Of a stretch of DNA of 64,000 nt, positions 47,451-56,840 are shown piece by piece. The notes under the pieces are model-generated. The model had not been told where the DNA came from. It worked only from the letters and a program-made list of their open reading frames with translations, and searched no databases. A program made the position numbers and the translations under genes. The stretch spans positions 62,001 through 126,000 of the forward strand of contig JADJHL010000009.1 of assembly GCA_016707585.1 (NCBI GenBank), written 5' to 3'. Origin of the DNA: Ignavibacteriales bacterium. Its GTDB lineage: Bacteria > Bacteroidota > Ignavibacteria > Ignavibacteriales > Ignavibacteriaceae. Numbering within the stretch: position 1 is the first letter of the stretch; each line of letters opens with the position of its first letter.

Positions 47451-49271
47451 ATGCAGCTACAAATGATTGATTGGATAATAATCGCAGCATCACTAATAAT
47501 CTGTTTTGCTCCTGCATTGTTTTTTGGAAAAAGAGCAGGGAAGAGTACATCAGAATTTTTTGCATCAGGGCGTTCTGTTCCCTGGTGGCTCGCTGGTCTT
47601 TCTATGGTTGCAACAACATTTAGTAGTGATACTCCAAACCTTGTTACTGATATTGTAAGAAGAAACGGAGTTGCTGGTAACTGGGTTTGGTGGGCATTTG
47701 TTCTTACAGGTGTTTCAACAGTTTTTTTCTATGCAAGATTATGGCGCCGATCCGGTGTTATGACTGATCTTGAATTTTACGAAATAAGATATTCAGGTAA
47801 AGCTGCAAGCTTTGTTCGTGGTTTCAGATCGATATACCTTGGATTTTTCTTTAATGTTATGATAATGGCAACTGTAAATCTTGCTGCTTGTAAGATTGCG
47901 GCAATTCTTTTTGGAATGGATCGCTGGCAAACATTAATGATAGTTGGATTTCTTAATGTAATTTTTGCGGCGCATTCTGGATTATGGGGTGTACTTGTAA
48001 TTGATATGATTCAATTTTTTATTAAGATGACTGCGGTAATAGCTGCAGCTTATTTTGCATTAAGTCTTCCTCAAGTTGGTGGATTATCCGGAATGGTGGA
48101 TAAACTTTCTGCTATTAAAGGACCAAACGGAATTAATTATCTTAACATCCTTCCCGATTTTACGAACAATTGGGATATTGCTTTAGCAGTCTTTATAATG
48201 CCAATTGCTGTTCAATGGTGGGCAGTTTGGTATCCAGGCGCAGAACCAGGTGGCGGAAGTTACATTGCTCAAAGAATGTTAGCTTCAAAATCAGAAAAAG
48301 ATTCATTAGGTGCAGTCTTGTTTTTTAATCTTGCACACTATGTTTTACGTCCGTGGCCTTGGATTTTAGTTGGATTATGTTCAATAATTATTTATCCAAA
48401 TTTATCTGATATACAAACAGCATTTCCAAATCTGGATCCAAAATTACTTGGTCATGATATCGCTTATCCAGCAATGCTAAAATTTCTTCCTGTAGGATTT
48501 ATTGGATTAATGGTTGGTGGATTAATTGCTGCAAACTCTTCCACAATACTTACACATTTAAATTGGGGAGCTTCTTACTTAATACACGATTTCTATCGTC
48601 GTTTTATTAATAAGGATGGACAAGAAAAACACTATGTGTTTGCTGGTAGAATTGCAACAGTTATTTTATTTCTTAGCTCATCTTTTCTTGTATTTTTCCT
48701 GGATACAGCAAAAGATACTTTTGATATTATTCTACAGATTGGAGCTGGAACAGGTTTGCTCTATTTGTTAAGATGGTTTTGGTGGCGCATAAATGCCTGG
48801 AGTGAAGTAGCTGCAATGGTTAGTTCTTTTGTTATATCGATAATCTTGTTGGTACTAAATAAAAATGGAGTTACAATTTCTACGCACATAGGATTACTTA
48901 TTACAATTGCATTTACAACAATATGTTGGGTTGTAGTTGCCTATTTAGGACCTGAAACAGATAGGAAAACATTAATCGATTTTTATAAAAGAGTAAAACC
49001 TTTTGGCCCAGGTTGGGAAGTTATACGTATTGAAGCTGGAATAAGTAAAGAGGATGCAAGATCATCGCACGAAAATATTCCTCTAGGATTAGTTGGATGG
49101 TTCTCTGGCTCTATAGTGATTTGGTCTTCTTTATTCTCAATAGGTAACTTTCTTTATGGAAGATTAACAATTGCTTTTATACTTCTTGCAGTATTTATTA
49201 TTAGCGGAATAGTTTTACTTAAAGTAATCAATAGGCTTTGGAGCAAAGATACAGCAGCAGAATCTGCTTGA
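47451..49271 (+). CDS. Sodium:solute symporter (SSS family)
   Basis: 606 residues with about 13-15 membrane helices. The SSS landmarks FFASGRSVPWWLAGLSMVATTFSSDTPN (read as two blocks at about 37-50 and 51-64) and GLMVGGLIAANSST (about 353-366) are present. SSS members take up sugars, sugar acids, sialic acid or proline. Last gene of the carbohydrate locus, so a released monosaccharide is likely cargo. AAGGA ribosome site upstream. Confidence 0.9.
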   Translation: MQLQMIDWIIIAASLIICFAPALFFGKRAGKSTSEFFASGRSVPWWLAGLSMVATTFSSDTPNLVTDIVRRNGVAGNWVWWAFVLTGVSTVFFYARLWRRSGVMTDLEFYEIRYSGKAASFVRGFRSIYLGFFFNVMIMATVNLAACKIAAILFGMDRWQTLMIVGFLNVIFAAHSGLWGVLVIDMIQFFIKMTAVIAAAYFALSLPQVGGLSGMVDKLSAIKGPNGINYLNILPDFTNNWDIALAVFIMPIAVQWWAVWYPGAEPGGGSYIAQRMLASKSEKDSLGAVLFFNLAHYVLRPWPWILVGLCSIIIYPNLSDIQTAFPNLDPKLLGHDIAYPAMLKFLPVGFIGLMVGGLIAANSSTILTHLNWGASYLIHDFYRRFINKDGQEKHYVFAGRIATVILFLSSSFLVFFLDTAKDTFDIILQIGAGTGLLYLLRWFWWRINAWSEVAAMVSSFVISIILLVLNKNGVTISTHIGLLITIAFTTICWVVVAYLGPETDRKTLIDFYKRVKPFGPGWEVIRIEAGISKEDARSSHENIPLGLVGWFSGSIVIWSSLFSIGNFLYGRLTIAFILLAVFIISGIVLLKVINRLWSKDTAAESA

Positions 49272-49308
49272 TAATTAAACTAAATAATTGTAGTCCTAAA
49301 CAAAAAAG

Positions 49309-49341
49309 CGAAGACTGAAATAATCAATCTTCGTTTTTTTT
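49309..49341 (+). terminator. Probable terminator after the symporter
   Basis: CGAAGA (49309-49314) pairs with TCTTCG (49328-49333), flanked by an A-run upstream and a T-run downstream, giving a possible bidirectional terminator between the symporter gene and the reverse-strand tRNA. Confidence 0.55.
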
Positions 49342-49343
49342 AT

Positions 49344-49431
<88 letters not shown>

Positions 49432-49553
49432 AAATATCAATAAGAATAGAACATTCTAAAAAAATATTCACAAATATATCGTTAAAGTGCTACCTAACAA
49501 AACTTTTAGATTCATCAAGAATATAAATTTATTTAACTTTGCAAGAGTAATTC

Positions 49554-49642
49554 GGAAAGATGGCAGAGTGGCTGAATGCGGCAGTCTCGAAAACTGTTAT
49601 ACCGGGAAACTGGTATCGAGGGTTCAAATCCCTCTCTTTCCG
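49554..49642 (+). tRNA. tRNA-Ser (anticodon CGA)
   Basis: GGAAAGA pairs with TCTTTCC for the acceptor stem with discriminator G. Anticodon stem GCAGT/ACTGT encloses loop CTCGAAA (anticodon CGA at 49588-49590); a long variable arm (ATACCGG ... CTGGTAT) and GTTCAAATC T loop follow. CCA is not encoded. It lies 122 bases from the divergent tRNA-Ser(GGA). Confidence 0.96.
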
Positions 49643-49726
49643 CAGATTAATTTGCAAATGTTTAGCAAAAAACAATTTTACTTTTAATTGAAAATTATTC
49701 TTTTTCTTTAGAAATAAGAATTTATT

Positions 49727-50122
49727 TTATTCGCTTATTTCTTTGGATATATTTTCCAACAAATTGATTATTTGTTGCTTTGTAAATGGTTTGGCTAAAT
49801 AGTGCGAACAGCCAGCTTCTAGAATTCTTTGCTTATCGCCAGATAAGGCATATGCAGTTAATGCAACGATTGGCGTGTCTTTATAATTAGGCATTTTTCT
49901 GAGTTTCTGGGTTACATCAATTCCACTCATTTCTTTTTTTAATCCAATATCCATTAAAATAATATCATATTTTTTCTCAAGTAATTTTTTTATTGCTTCC
50001 TCACCAGATCTAGCAGGTTCAATTTCAAACTTTAGTTTTAAAAATGAAGAAACCATTTTAATGTTTAGTTCGTCATCTTCTACCATTAAGATATTTAGGT
50101 ATTTATCTGTTTTATTTTCCAT
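49727..50122 (-). CDS. Single-domain response regulator (CheY-like receiver)
   Basis: 131 residues; a lone receiver domain with acidic pair D16-D17, phosphoacceptor D58 (ILMDIG), T89 and K111. The spacing and sequence resemble the receiver domains of hybrid histidine kinases. No output domain and no kinase adjacent, so it probably relays phosphate to or from a kinase elsewhere. ATG start. Confidence 0.93.
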   Translation of the reverse strand: MENKTDKYLNILMVEDDELNIKMVSSFLKLKFEIEPARSGEEAIKKLLEKKYDIILMDIGLKKEMSGIDVTQKLRKMPNYKDTPIVALTAYALSGDKQRILEAGCSHYLAKPFTKQQIINLLENISKEISE

Positions 50123-50188
50123 TAGAATATTTACTGTATTTTAAAAATGTATCTGTACTATAAATATTTAAAAATTATGGTTAAAAAA

Positions 50189-50551
50189 TCACTTTGAAAA
50201 AAACATTTTTAATGAAATAAAAAACAATGATAAAGCAAAAATCTTTTGTAAAACATTTTGTGGAAGTGCAACTGCAATTTTAGCTCCAATCCATCCACCA
50301 AAAATAAAACCAATACAAATTAAAGCTGCAATTTTAAGATCAACATATCCTTGTTGATAATATGCATACGCTGCCAGAATTCCGATTGGAGGAACCATTA
50401 ATGCTAATGTTGTACCTTGTGCTTGTTGCTGTGTTAGTCCAAATATAAATATTAATGCAGGCACAATAATTACTCCGCCGCCCAATCCAATAACGCCGCT
50501 AAATGTTCCGGCTATAAGTCCAAGTAAAATGAATAAAATTTCTTTTTGCAT
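50189..50551 (-). CDS. Half-size TauE/SafE membrane protein
   Basis: 120 residues, about four membrane helices, with the TauE/SafE signature GLIAGTFSGVIGLGGGVIIVP (in blocks about 10-30) and GFIFGGWIGAKIA (about 82-94). Full-length family members carry two such halves (about 250 residues), so this one probably works as a homodimer. Family members export sulfite or sulfoacetate in some bacteria; its substrate here is unknown. ATG at 50551 with AGGA upstream is favoured over an in-frame TTG at 50557. Confidence 0.85.
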   Translation of the reverse strand: MQKEILFILLGLIAGTFSGVIGLGGGVIIVPALIFIFGLTQQQAQGTTLALMVPPIGILAAYAYYQQGYVDLKIAALICIGFIFGGWIGAKIAVALPQNVLQKIFALSLFFISLKMFFSK

Positions 50552-50568
50552 AAGCAATCCTATAAAAT

Positions 50569-51981
50569 CTAATTTGTACTATTTACTTTATTTTTATAAT
50601 TACGCCAATAGTATAATGGAAGTCCTAAGAATATTAACAATGCTCCCATTGCAGCATTTTCCATATCAGACACAATTGTATTTACTAAAAATAACAAAGA
50701 AAAAACTACAAAGATTATTGGTGTGTAAGGATAACCCCAGACTCTATATGGTCGGTTTACATCAGGCATTTTTTTTCTTAAAATTATAACACCGTAAGCA
50801 CCGAGCATGTAAAATAACCATGCTGCAAAGATTACATAATCTGTAATTGTATCAAATGAACCTGACATAACAAGCAAACAGGACCAAAGTCCTTGAGCAA
50901 TTAATGATGTATGTGGAGTTCCAAACTTTGGATGTATTTCACCTAATTTGTTAAAGAACATTTTACTGCGAGACATTGCGAAACTTACACGAGCTGTAGA
51001 GAGGATGCTACCATTTAGCGCTCCAAAAGTTGAAATGATAACAGCAATTGAAATGATTGATGCTCCATAACTTCCAAAAATAATTTCTGCTGCTGTAGCT
51101 GCAACTAATGGAGATTTTGCCATTTGATCAACCGGTAAAACGTACAAATAGGCAGCATTTACAAGCATATAAACAAATATCACGATTAAAGTTCCAAACA
51201 ATAAACCTAAAGGTACGTTTCTTTGAGGTTGCTTCACTTCACCAGCAACAAAGGTAACATTGTTCCAGCCATCATATGCCCAAAACGCACCTGCTAAAGC
51301 TAAACCTAAAAGTGAGATAAGATTTATCGAAGTTGATTCTGGGATTGTAAATCCTGTAGATAGATTATCAAAACTTCCTGTAGAGCCAGTAAATAAAAAT
51401 ATTGATAAAAAAATTATTGAAGTAATTTTAATAAATGTAACAAATGATTGTACTGCACCACCAAATACAACACCAACATAATTAATTCCAGTTAAAAAAA
51501 TTATAGAGATAATTGCTGCAGCTTTAGGTCCAAATTCATTAAAAGGAAAAATATTTCCGACAACGGGAATGTAAAATGAGAAATCCTGTAAATATTTTGG
51601 TAACTCTGGATATTTTATAAAATAACCTAGGTACTCGCCAAAAACATAAGCGATAGCTGCCTGGCTACCAGTTTGTATTACGGCAAAAACAGACCAGCCA
51701 TATAAGTATGATAAAAAATTTCCATACATTTTTTGAAAGTAAACATACTGTCCACCGGTTGCGTCAATCATTCCACTAACTTCTGCATTGCAAAGTGCAC
51801 CAATAAATGTAACTATACCTGCAACTAACCAAACAATTAATAGTAATTCAGGTGACATTAGTTGGCCTGCCATTGTAGCAGGTTTTCTAAATATTCCTGA
51901 GCCTATCATTGAACCTGCAACAATCATAATTGATGCAGTTAATGTTAATCCGCGCACTAATTCAGTTTTTGGTTTATTCAT
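50569..51981 (-). CDS. APC-family amino acid permease
   Basis: 470 residues with about 12 membrane helices; IMIVAGSMIGSGIF (about 19-32) is the substrate-loop motif of the APC superfamily and the ...GWNNVTFVAGEVKQPQRN... segment (in two blocks) is typical of the LAT-like/cationic and neutral amino acid exchanger branch. It precedes the TauE-like gene by 17 bases. Amino acid specificity is not predictable. Confidence 0.92.
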   Translation of the reverse strand: MNKPKTELVRGLTLTASIMIVAGSMIGSGIFRKPATMAGQLMSPELLLIVWLVAGIVTFIGALCNAEVSGMIDATGGQYVYFQKMYGNFLSYLYGWSVFAVIQTGSQAAIAYVFGEYLGYFIKYPELPKYLQDFSFYIPVVGNIFPFNEFGPKAAAIISIIFLTGINYVGVVFGGAVQSFVTFIKITSIIFLSIFLFTGSTGSFDNLSTGFTIPESTSINLISLLGLALAGAFWAYDGWNNVTFVAGEVKQPQRNVPLGLLFGTLIVIFVYMLVNAAYLYVLPVDQMAKSPLVAATAAEIIFGSYGASIISIAVIISTFGALNGSILSTARVSFAMSRSKMFFNKLGEIHPKFGTPHTSLIAQGLWSCLLVMSGSFDTITDYVIFAAWLFYMLGAYGVIILRKKMPDVNRPYRVWGYPYTPIIFVVFSLLFLVNTIVSDMENAAMGALLIFLGLPLYYWRNYKNKVNSTN

Positions 51982-52237
51982 CTGGTAGGATTTATTTAAT
52001 GTGAATAATGTTTTTCAATCTAAACTTTGTTAAATATTTATAACTGAACATAAAGAAGTTTTTTAAAAGGAACAATCAATCAGATTAGAAAAGATTCTCA
52101 GTCAGGCAAATCGATACAAAAGTGAATTTAATATCCTTCTAATAAGATTAAACCAATTTTCCAATATGGCTCTTGCTTTTAAGATTTAAATTATTCAATT
52201 TCACAACAAGGCAAAACTATTTTTAAGAGGAACTGCT

Positions 52238-52453
52238 ATGCTAAGAGTGTTGTTATCTTTATTGCTTACCATATTTCTATTCACCAGTATTATCGCTACT
52301 GGAAACTCATTATTTCGTTCCCAAAACACAAATGAAGTAAATGTAATTGCACAAGTAGCCGAAAAAAAAGACTCCAAACTTTCCATTAAGGAAATCGAAG
52401 CAATTACATCTTCAAATAATTTAGCATTTACTTATCCAAATTCTTTACGGTAA
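52238..52453 (+). CDS. Short secreted or membrane-anchored protein of unknown function
   Basis: 71 residues: a clear signal/anchor (about 1-22, LRVLLSLLLTIFLFTSII) then a mostly charged and helical tail (AEKKDSKLSIKEIEAITSSNN). Preceded by an excellent AAGAGGAAC ribosome site 6 bases from the ATG, and followed by an intrinsic terminator about 190 bases later. The codon pattern looks genuine. No family recognised. Confidence 0.6.
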   Translation: MLRVLLSLLLTIFLFTSIIATGNSLFRSQNTNEVNVIAQVAEKKDSKLSIKEIEAITSSNNLAFTYPNSLR

Positions 52454-52641
52454 TTTTTGATACCTTTTCTCATTTAGTGTTTCTTAGATTTTATCATTTC
52501 AAATATCCATCTATCCATAATTGATTTACAAAATGACGATTTAAGTTTATCCTTGCATCAGGTAAAAGGTTTAATATTTGTTTAAGTAAATCTTTTAAAA
52601 AATATTCCTCCTTGATTCCGCTTAGTGCTCCTGGTTGGTTG

Positions 52642-52672
52642 AAGACCCGATCGCAAGATCGGGTTTTATTTT
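52642..52672 (+). terminator. Strong intrinsic terminator
   Basis: ACCCGATC (52645-52652) pairs with GATCGGGT (52657-52664) across a stable GCAA tetraloop, extendable to 11 pairs with one G-T, followed by a T-rich run. Lies 60 bases before the MATE gene and about 190 after the short secreted gene. The stretch 52454-52641 shows no gene. Confidence 0.85.
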
Positions 52673-52731
52673 GCGGAGTTCTTTCTTACTAATCAACACA
52701 AACTTATTTTACGTTCGAAAAATTATCAAAA

Positions 52732-54084
52732 ATGAATTCAATAGATTTAAAAAATATTAAAGAAGAAATTTCCAAAACTTTCAAACTTGCATATCCAATA
52801 ATGATTGGCCAGCTGGGTATAATAATGATGGGTGTTGTTGACAGCATGATGGTTGGCCAACTTGGACCTGTTCCTCTTGCAGCAGCATCACTTGGAAACA
52901 GTTTAATATTTTTAGTTTTAATAATTGGAATTGGCTGCTCAGTTGTGATTAGTCCAATAATTGCAATTCTTGTTGGCGGAAAAAGATATTCAGAGTGTGG
53001 AACTTATTTTAGACAATCGTTACTCGTAAACGTTGTGCTATCTTTTATTATGCTTGGAATAATTTTACTTGGTGTAAACTTTATTCAATATCTTGATCAA
53101 CCTCCTGAAGTGGTTGAACTTTCAATTATTTATATGACAATTGTAGGCTTATCAGCAGTTCCTTTGATGATTTATCAAACTTACAAACAGTTTATCGAAG
53201 GTTTATCGATCATGAAACCTGCCATGATTATAGCGATACTTGCAAATCTTATAAATGCTTTTGCAAACTGGGTTTTAATTTTTGGGAAGTTTGGATTTCC
53301 AGTACTCGGAATTGCTGGTGCTGCGTGGGCTACCTTCGTGTCTCGAGTTTTTATGGCTTTAGCAATTATGTTTTATGTTATGAGAAATGATAAGTTCAAA
53401 CAGTACGATGTAAATTTTCATTTTCGTAAACTTGATTTCCCGATCATTAAAAAAATTCTTAGTCTGGGCTTACCAAGTGGGTTTCAATATTTCTTTGAAG
53501 TTGGTGCATTTACATTTGCTGTAATTATGATAGGCTGGATTGGAGCAAATGAACTTGCAGCACATCAGATAGCAATTAATCTTGCATCAATTTCATTTAT
53601 GGTTGTACTTGGAATTTCTCAAGCTGCAAGCATTCGTGTTGGCAATGCGATGGGGGAACAAAGTGTTTCCAAAATTCGTAAAGCAGGATTTACAGGAATT
53701 ATCTTTGGTGCTTCAACAATGTTTCTGGCAGGAATAACTTTCATTATTCTCAACGATTTTCTTCCAACACTTTATATAAATGATAAAAGTGTAATTGAAA
53801 TTGCCTCAAGATTATTAATTATTGCAGCTCTATTCCAATTATCCGATGGAACACAAGCTGTTGGTATAGGAGTTTTAAGAGGTTTAACTGATGTTAAAGG
53901 ACCAACAATCATTACTTTTATTGCATATTGGGTAATTAGTTTACCAATTGCTTATTTACTTGCTTTCAATTTTAATCTTGGAGTTGATGGAGTTTGGATT
54001 GGTTTGTTTGTTGGACTTACTGCTTCTGCTTTAATGTTAACTTTTCGTTTCAATTATAAAAGTAAACATATCATTCATATCTAA
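52732..54084 (+). CDS. MATE-family multidrug/toxin efflux transporter
   Basis: 450 residues with 12 helices in two 6-helix bundles; GQLGIIMMGVVDSMMVGQLG near the N-terminus (two blocks) and GGKRYSECGTYFRQS after helix 3 are characteristic of NorM-type MATE proteins. Expels cationic drugs with Na+ or H+ exchange in known members. ATG start. Its stop overlaps that of the convergent exonuclease gene (CTAA shared). Confidence 0.93.
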   Translation: MNSIDLKNIKEEISKTFKLAYPIMIGQLGIIMMGVVDSMMVGQLGPVPLAAASLGNSLIFLVLIIGIGCSVVISPIIAILVGGKRYSECGTYFRQSLLVNVVLSFIMLGIILLGVNFIQYLDQPPEVVELSIIYMTIVGLSAVPLMIYQTYKQFIEGLSIMKPAMIIAILANLINAFANWVLIFGKFGFPVLGIAGAAWATFVSRVFMALAIMFYVMRNDKFKQYDVNFHFRKLDFPIIKKILSLGLPSGFQYFFEVGAFTFAVIMIGWIGANELAAHQIAINLASISFMVVLGISQAASIRVGNAMGEQSVSKIRKAGFTGIIFGASTMFLAGITFIILNDFLPTLYINDKSVIEIASRLLIIAALFQLSDGTQAVGIGVLRGLTDVKGPTIITFIAYWVISLPIAYLLAFNFNLGVDGVWIGLFVGLTASALMLTFRFNYKSKHIIHI

Positions 54085-55808
54085 AAATCATAATCATATT
54101 TAGGATCTTCTTTTACTTGAATTACTTTTTCATCCGGTGAATATATTTTATCAGAACCTTGAGAAATTTTTTCAAATAACTGTTCTTTAGAAGTGTAATC
54201 CTTCAAATAAAAAACTTTTACTTGATTTCTGTTTTTAACCAACCAGTTCAAAGTAATCTTCATTTTTTCAAGATCTTCATCAGTTGGATTTGAATCAGTA
54301 TTTATAGCCCCACTATAATAGTCATCTAACGCTTGCTCAAAAGTATCTTTATGATCATGCAAATACTTCTTAATGAAAAACTTTCCTTCCAGCATCAATA
54401 CATAATCATTTTCAAAACGAGAATTTATTTCAAACAAAACATTAGCTCTATTAACCGGTTCAGCAAGAATTGAAGATTTGTGCGTTTGATCCAAAATAAA
54501 ATCAACCAATTCTTTAATCTCGGCAGCTTGTTCATATTTTTCTTTTGCTGAAAATTCTTTCATTTTATTTAGGAGTCTATCTAATGCAAATTGATTTTTA
54601 CCATAAAGAAAATCATAAACTTTTTCTAATTCATCTTTATAAGATTCTTTATTTGCATCATCATCAATGCACGGCCCGGTACAGCGATGAATATCATACA
54701 AGAAACAGGTTTTACTTTTCTTAAATTCCTTATCAGTACATTCCCTAACTCCAAAAGCTTTATTAACAAATTCTAATATCTCAACTGCTTTTCTTCGCGA
54801 AATAAATAATCCAAAATAATCGTTACCATCAAAATCAAAATGGTTTGTCAATTCAATTCTTGGAGCCTGATGAGTGCGAATAATTCTTATAAAATATTTA
54901 TTGCCAAATTTTTTTAACTGGTAATTATGTTTTGGTTCAAGAATCTTTATTGTTTCGGCTTCAGTAAGCAGCGCGGTTAATTCACTATTAGTTATAACAT
55001 GTTTGAGTCTTGCAGCTTGTTTTATAATCTTTTGCGCTTTGCGAGGTGCAGAAGTTGAAAAATAAGTTTTAACTCTATCACGAATTGATTTTGCTTTGCC
55101 AACATAAATTATCTCATCTTTTTTGTTAGTGAAATAATATATACCTGGCGCATTTGGTAATGAGCGATAATCTTCCTGCAGTTCTTTTTTAACATTTAAT
55201 AAAGGTGATTCCTGATAACCTTTTTGATAAGAAAGTAATTGTCCAACTGTAGTAATGTTGTCTTTGACTTGAAGTTCTTTAATCATTTTTAAAAGAACTT
55301 TTGCGGTTATCTCAGCATCTCCTAACGCTCTGTGCGAATTTGAATTTCTAAGATTTAAAGAATGCGCAACTGATGAAAGTGATTTGCTCTCTAAAGTTGG
55401 ATATATATTTCTAGCAAGCTTTAAAGTGCAGCAGGAATGTTCGTTAATAAATTCTCGTCCACTCATCATAAATTCTGAATTAAGAAACCCGGAATCAAAA
55501 GTAAAATTATGCGCGGTTAGAATTGTATTATCAATAAAAGAAATTATCTCATCCACAACATTTGAAAAAATGGGAGCACCAATAACATCATCATTATCAA
55601 TTCCGGTTAAAGATGTAATAAACGGTGGAATGTATGTTTGTGGGTTTATCAGGTAATTTAGTTTATCAGTTATCTTTAAATTTTCAATCTTAACCAGAGC
55701 AATTTCTATAATTCTATTTTTATTTGCAGAAAGACCTGTCGTTTCAACATCCACAACACTGAATGAAGCTTTCTCTAACGGAATATCTAAAGGATTCTCA
55801 TATTTCAT
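54081..55808 (-). CDS. DEDDh exonuclease fused to GIY-YIG nuclease (PolIII epsilon / UvrC-like)
   Basis: 575 residues in three parts: an epsilon-type 3'-5' exonuclease (about 10-185; D20-x-E22 in VVDVETTG, LTAHNFTFDSGF and HRALGDAEITAK), a GIY-YIG endonuclease domain (about 215-300; GIYYF ... YVGKAKSIRDR), then a UvrC-like cysteine segment (CFLYDIHRCTGPC) and a UVR-like helical stretch (MKEFSAKEKYEQAAEIKEL). This fusion, known as UvrC/Cho-type hybrid in Bacteroidota and Actinobacteria, is thought to act in DNA repair incision. Real UvrC has no exonuclease domain. Confidence 0.9.
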   Translation of the reverse strand: MKYENPLDIPLEKASFSVVDVETTGLSANKNRIIEIALVKIENLKITDKLNYLINPQTYIPPFITSLTGIDNDDVIGAPIFSNVVDEIISFIDNTILTAHNFTFDSGFLNSEFMMSGREFINEHSCCTLKLARNIYPTLESKSLSSVAHSLNLRNSNSHRALGDAEITAKVLLKMIKELQVKDNITTVGQLLSYQKGYQESPLLNVKKELQEDYRSLPNAPGIYYFTNKKDEIIYVGKAKSIRDRVKTYFSTSAPRKAQKIIKQAARLKHVITNSELTALLTEAETIKILEPKHNYQLKKFGNKYFIRIIRTHQAPRIELTNHFDFDGNDYFGLFISRRKAVEILEFVNKAFGVRECTDKEFKKSKTCFLYDIHRCTGPCIDDDANKESYKDELEKVYDFLYGKNQFALDRLLNKMKEFSAKEKYEQAAEIKELVDFILDQTHKSSILAEPVNRANVLFEINSRFENDYVLMLEGKFFIKKYLHDHKDTFEQALDDYYSGAINTDSNPTDEDLEKMKITLNWLVKNRNQVKVFYLKDYTSKEQLFEKISQGSDKIYSPDEKVIQVKEDPKYDYDF

Positions 55809-55863
55809 ATTTAAATCTAACCTTAAATATCATTTCATTCAAAATTAGTATGGAATAGTAACG

Positions 55864-55927
55864 ATTGTCATTCCGAACTTGTTTCGGAATCTTCATAAAG
55901 ATCCTGAAATAAATTCAGGATGACAAT
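55864..55927. repeat. Palindromic intergenic repeat with two internal hairpins
   Basis: ATTGTCAT (55864-55871) and ATGACAAT (55920-55927) are inverted ends. Between them lie two small hairpins: ATTCCGAA/TTTCGGAAT and ATCCTGAA/TTCAGGAT. A structured, compensating design in a 195-base intergenic gap suggests a REP/MITE-like element that occurs more than once per genome in this group. Confidence 0.6.
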
Positions 55928-56003
55928 TCAAAAATCAAAGTGAAATCTTAATTTCTCAATTACTCTCATTTTAGATATATTTCTTTAAACGATTTAGGAA
56001 AAC

Positions 56004-56840
56004 ATGTCTTCAATTAATTTACTTTTTGTTGGTGATATTATTGGTCAGCCTGGTATGGATATAGTTCAAACCTGGCTCCCAGGATTGATCCAAAAATACA
56101 AAGCTGATTTTGTTATTGTTAACGGTGAAAATCTTTCTGACGGCAAAGGTTGTACAGATAAAGAAGGACCAAAACTTTTTCAGATTGGCGTAAATGTAAT
56201 CACCGGTGGTAATCACACCTGGGATAAACACCAATCTCAGGACTATTTAAAAGTTGAACCTCGTTCGCTTCGCCCAATCAATTATCCAAAAGGCACACAC
56301 GGAAACGGTTATCATATAGCTGATACCAAAAAAGGGAAAGTTGCTGTTGTTAGTTTGCAAGGACGAACTTTTATGACTGCTATTGAATGTCCTTTTAGAA
56401 CAATGGATTGGATTCTTACAAGAATAAAACAAGAAACTAAAGTTGTATTTGTAGATTTTCATGCTGAAGCAACAGCCGAGAAAATGGCGTTAGGTCAGTA
56501 TCTTGATGGAAAAATAAGTGCCATTGTTGGAACTCATACTCACATACAAACATCTGATGAAAGAATTTTGCCAAATGGAACAGGATATATTACTGATGTT
56601 GGAATGACTGGACCTTACGATTCTGTTATTGGAATGAAATCGACTGCGGCAATTAATAGATTTTTATTTGCAACTCCGCAGAAATATGAAACTGCAAAAG
56701 ATAATGTTCACTTAACAGGAATGTTTTTTAAGATTGATACTGAAACAGGAAAAACTTTAGAACTCGAAAGAATATTCTTTCCTGAATTTGATAAAATTAC
56801 TGTGAACAAAGATGCTGAATTATCCACTTCCCAGAATTGA
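56004..56840 (+). CDS. ymdB: YmdB-type metallophosphoesterase
   Basis: 278 residues: GDIIGQPGM at the N-terminus (about 10-18), NGENLSDGKG, GGNHTWDK (about 68-75), DFHAEATAEK and GTHTHIQT are the five metal-binding motifs of the YmdB (TIGR00282) family. Bacillus YmdB hydrolyses 2',3'-cyclic nucleotides and influences cell fate and biofilm genes. AGGA site before ATG. The 3' end overlaps the next gene by 29 bases. Confidence 0.93.
   Translation: MSSINLLFVGDIIGQPGMDIVQTWLPGLIQKYKADFVIVNGENLSDGKGCTDKEGPKLFQIGVNVITGGNHTWDKHQSQDYLKVEPRSLRPINYPKGTHGNGYHIADTKKGKVAVVSLQGRTFMTAIECPFRTMDWILTRIKQETKVVFVDFHAEATAEKMALGQYLDGKISAIVGTHTHIQTSDERILPNGTGYITDVGMTGPYDSVIGMKSTAAINRFLFATPQKYETAKDNVHLTGMFFKIDTETGKTLELERIFFPEFDKITVNKDAELSTSQN

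Noticed and set aside
49487..49687. 66-residue forward frame across the tRNA-Ser(CGA) gene
   Set aside because: It runs through the tRNA and has no protein-like composition; the tRNA folds fully.
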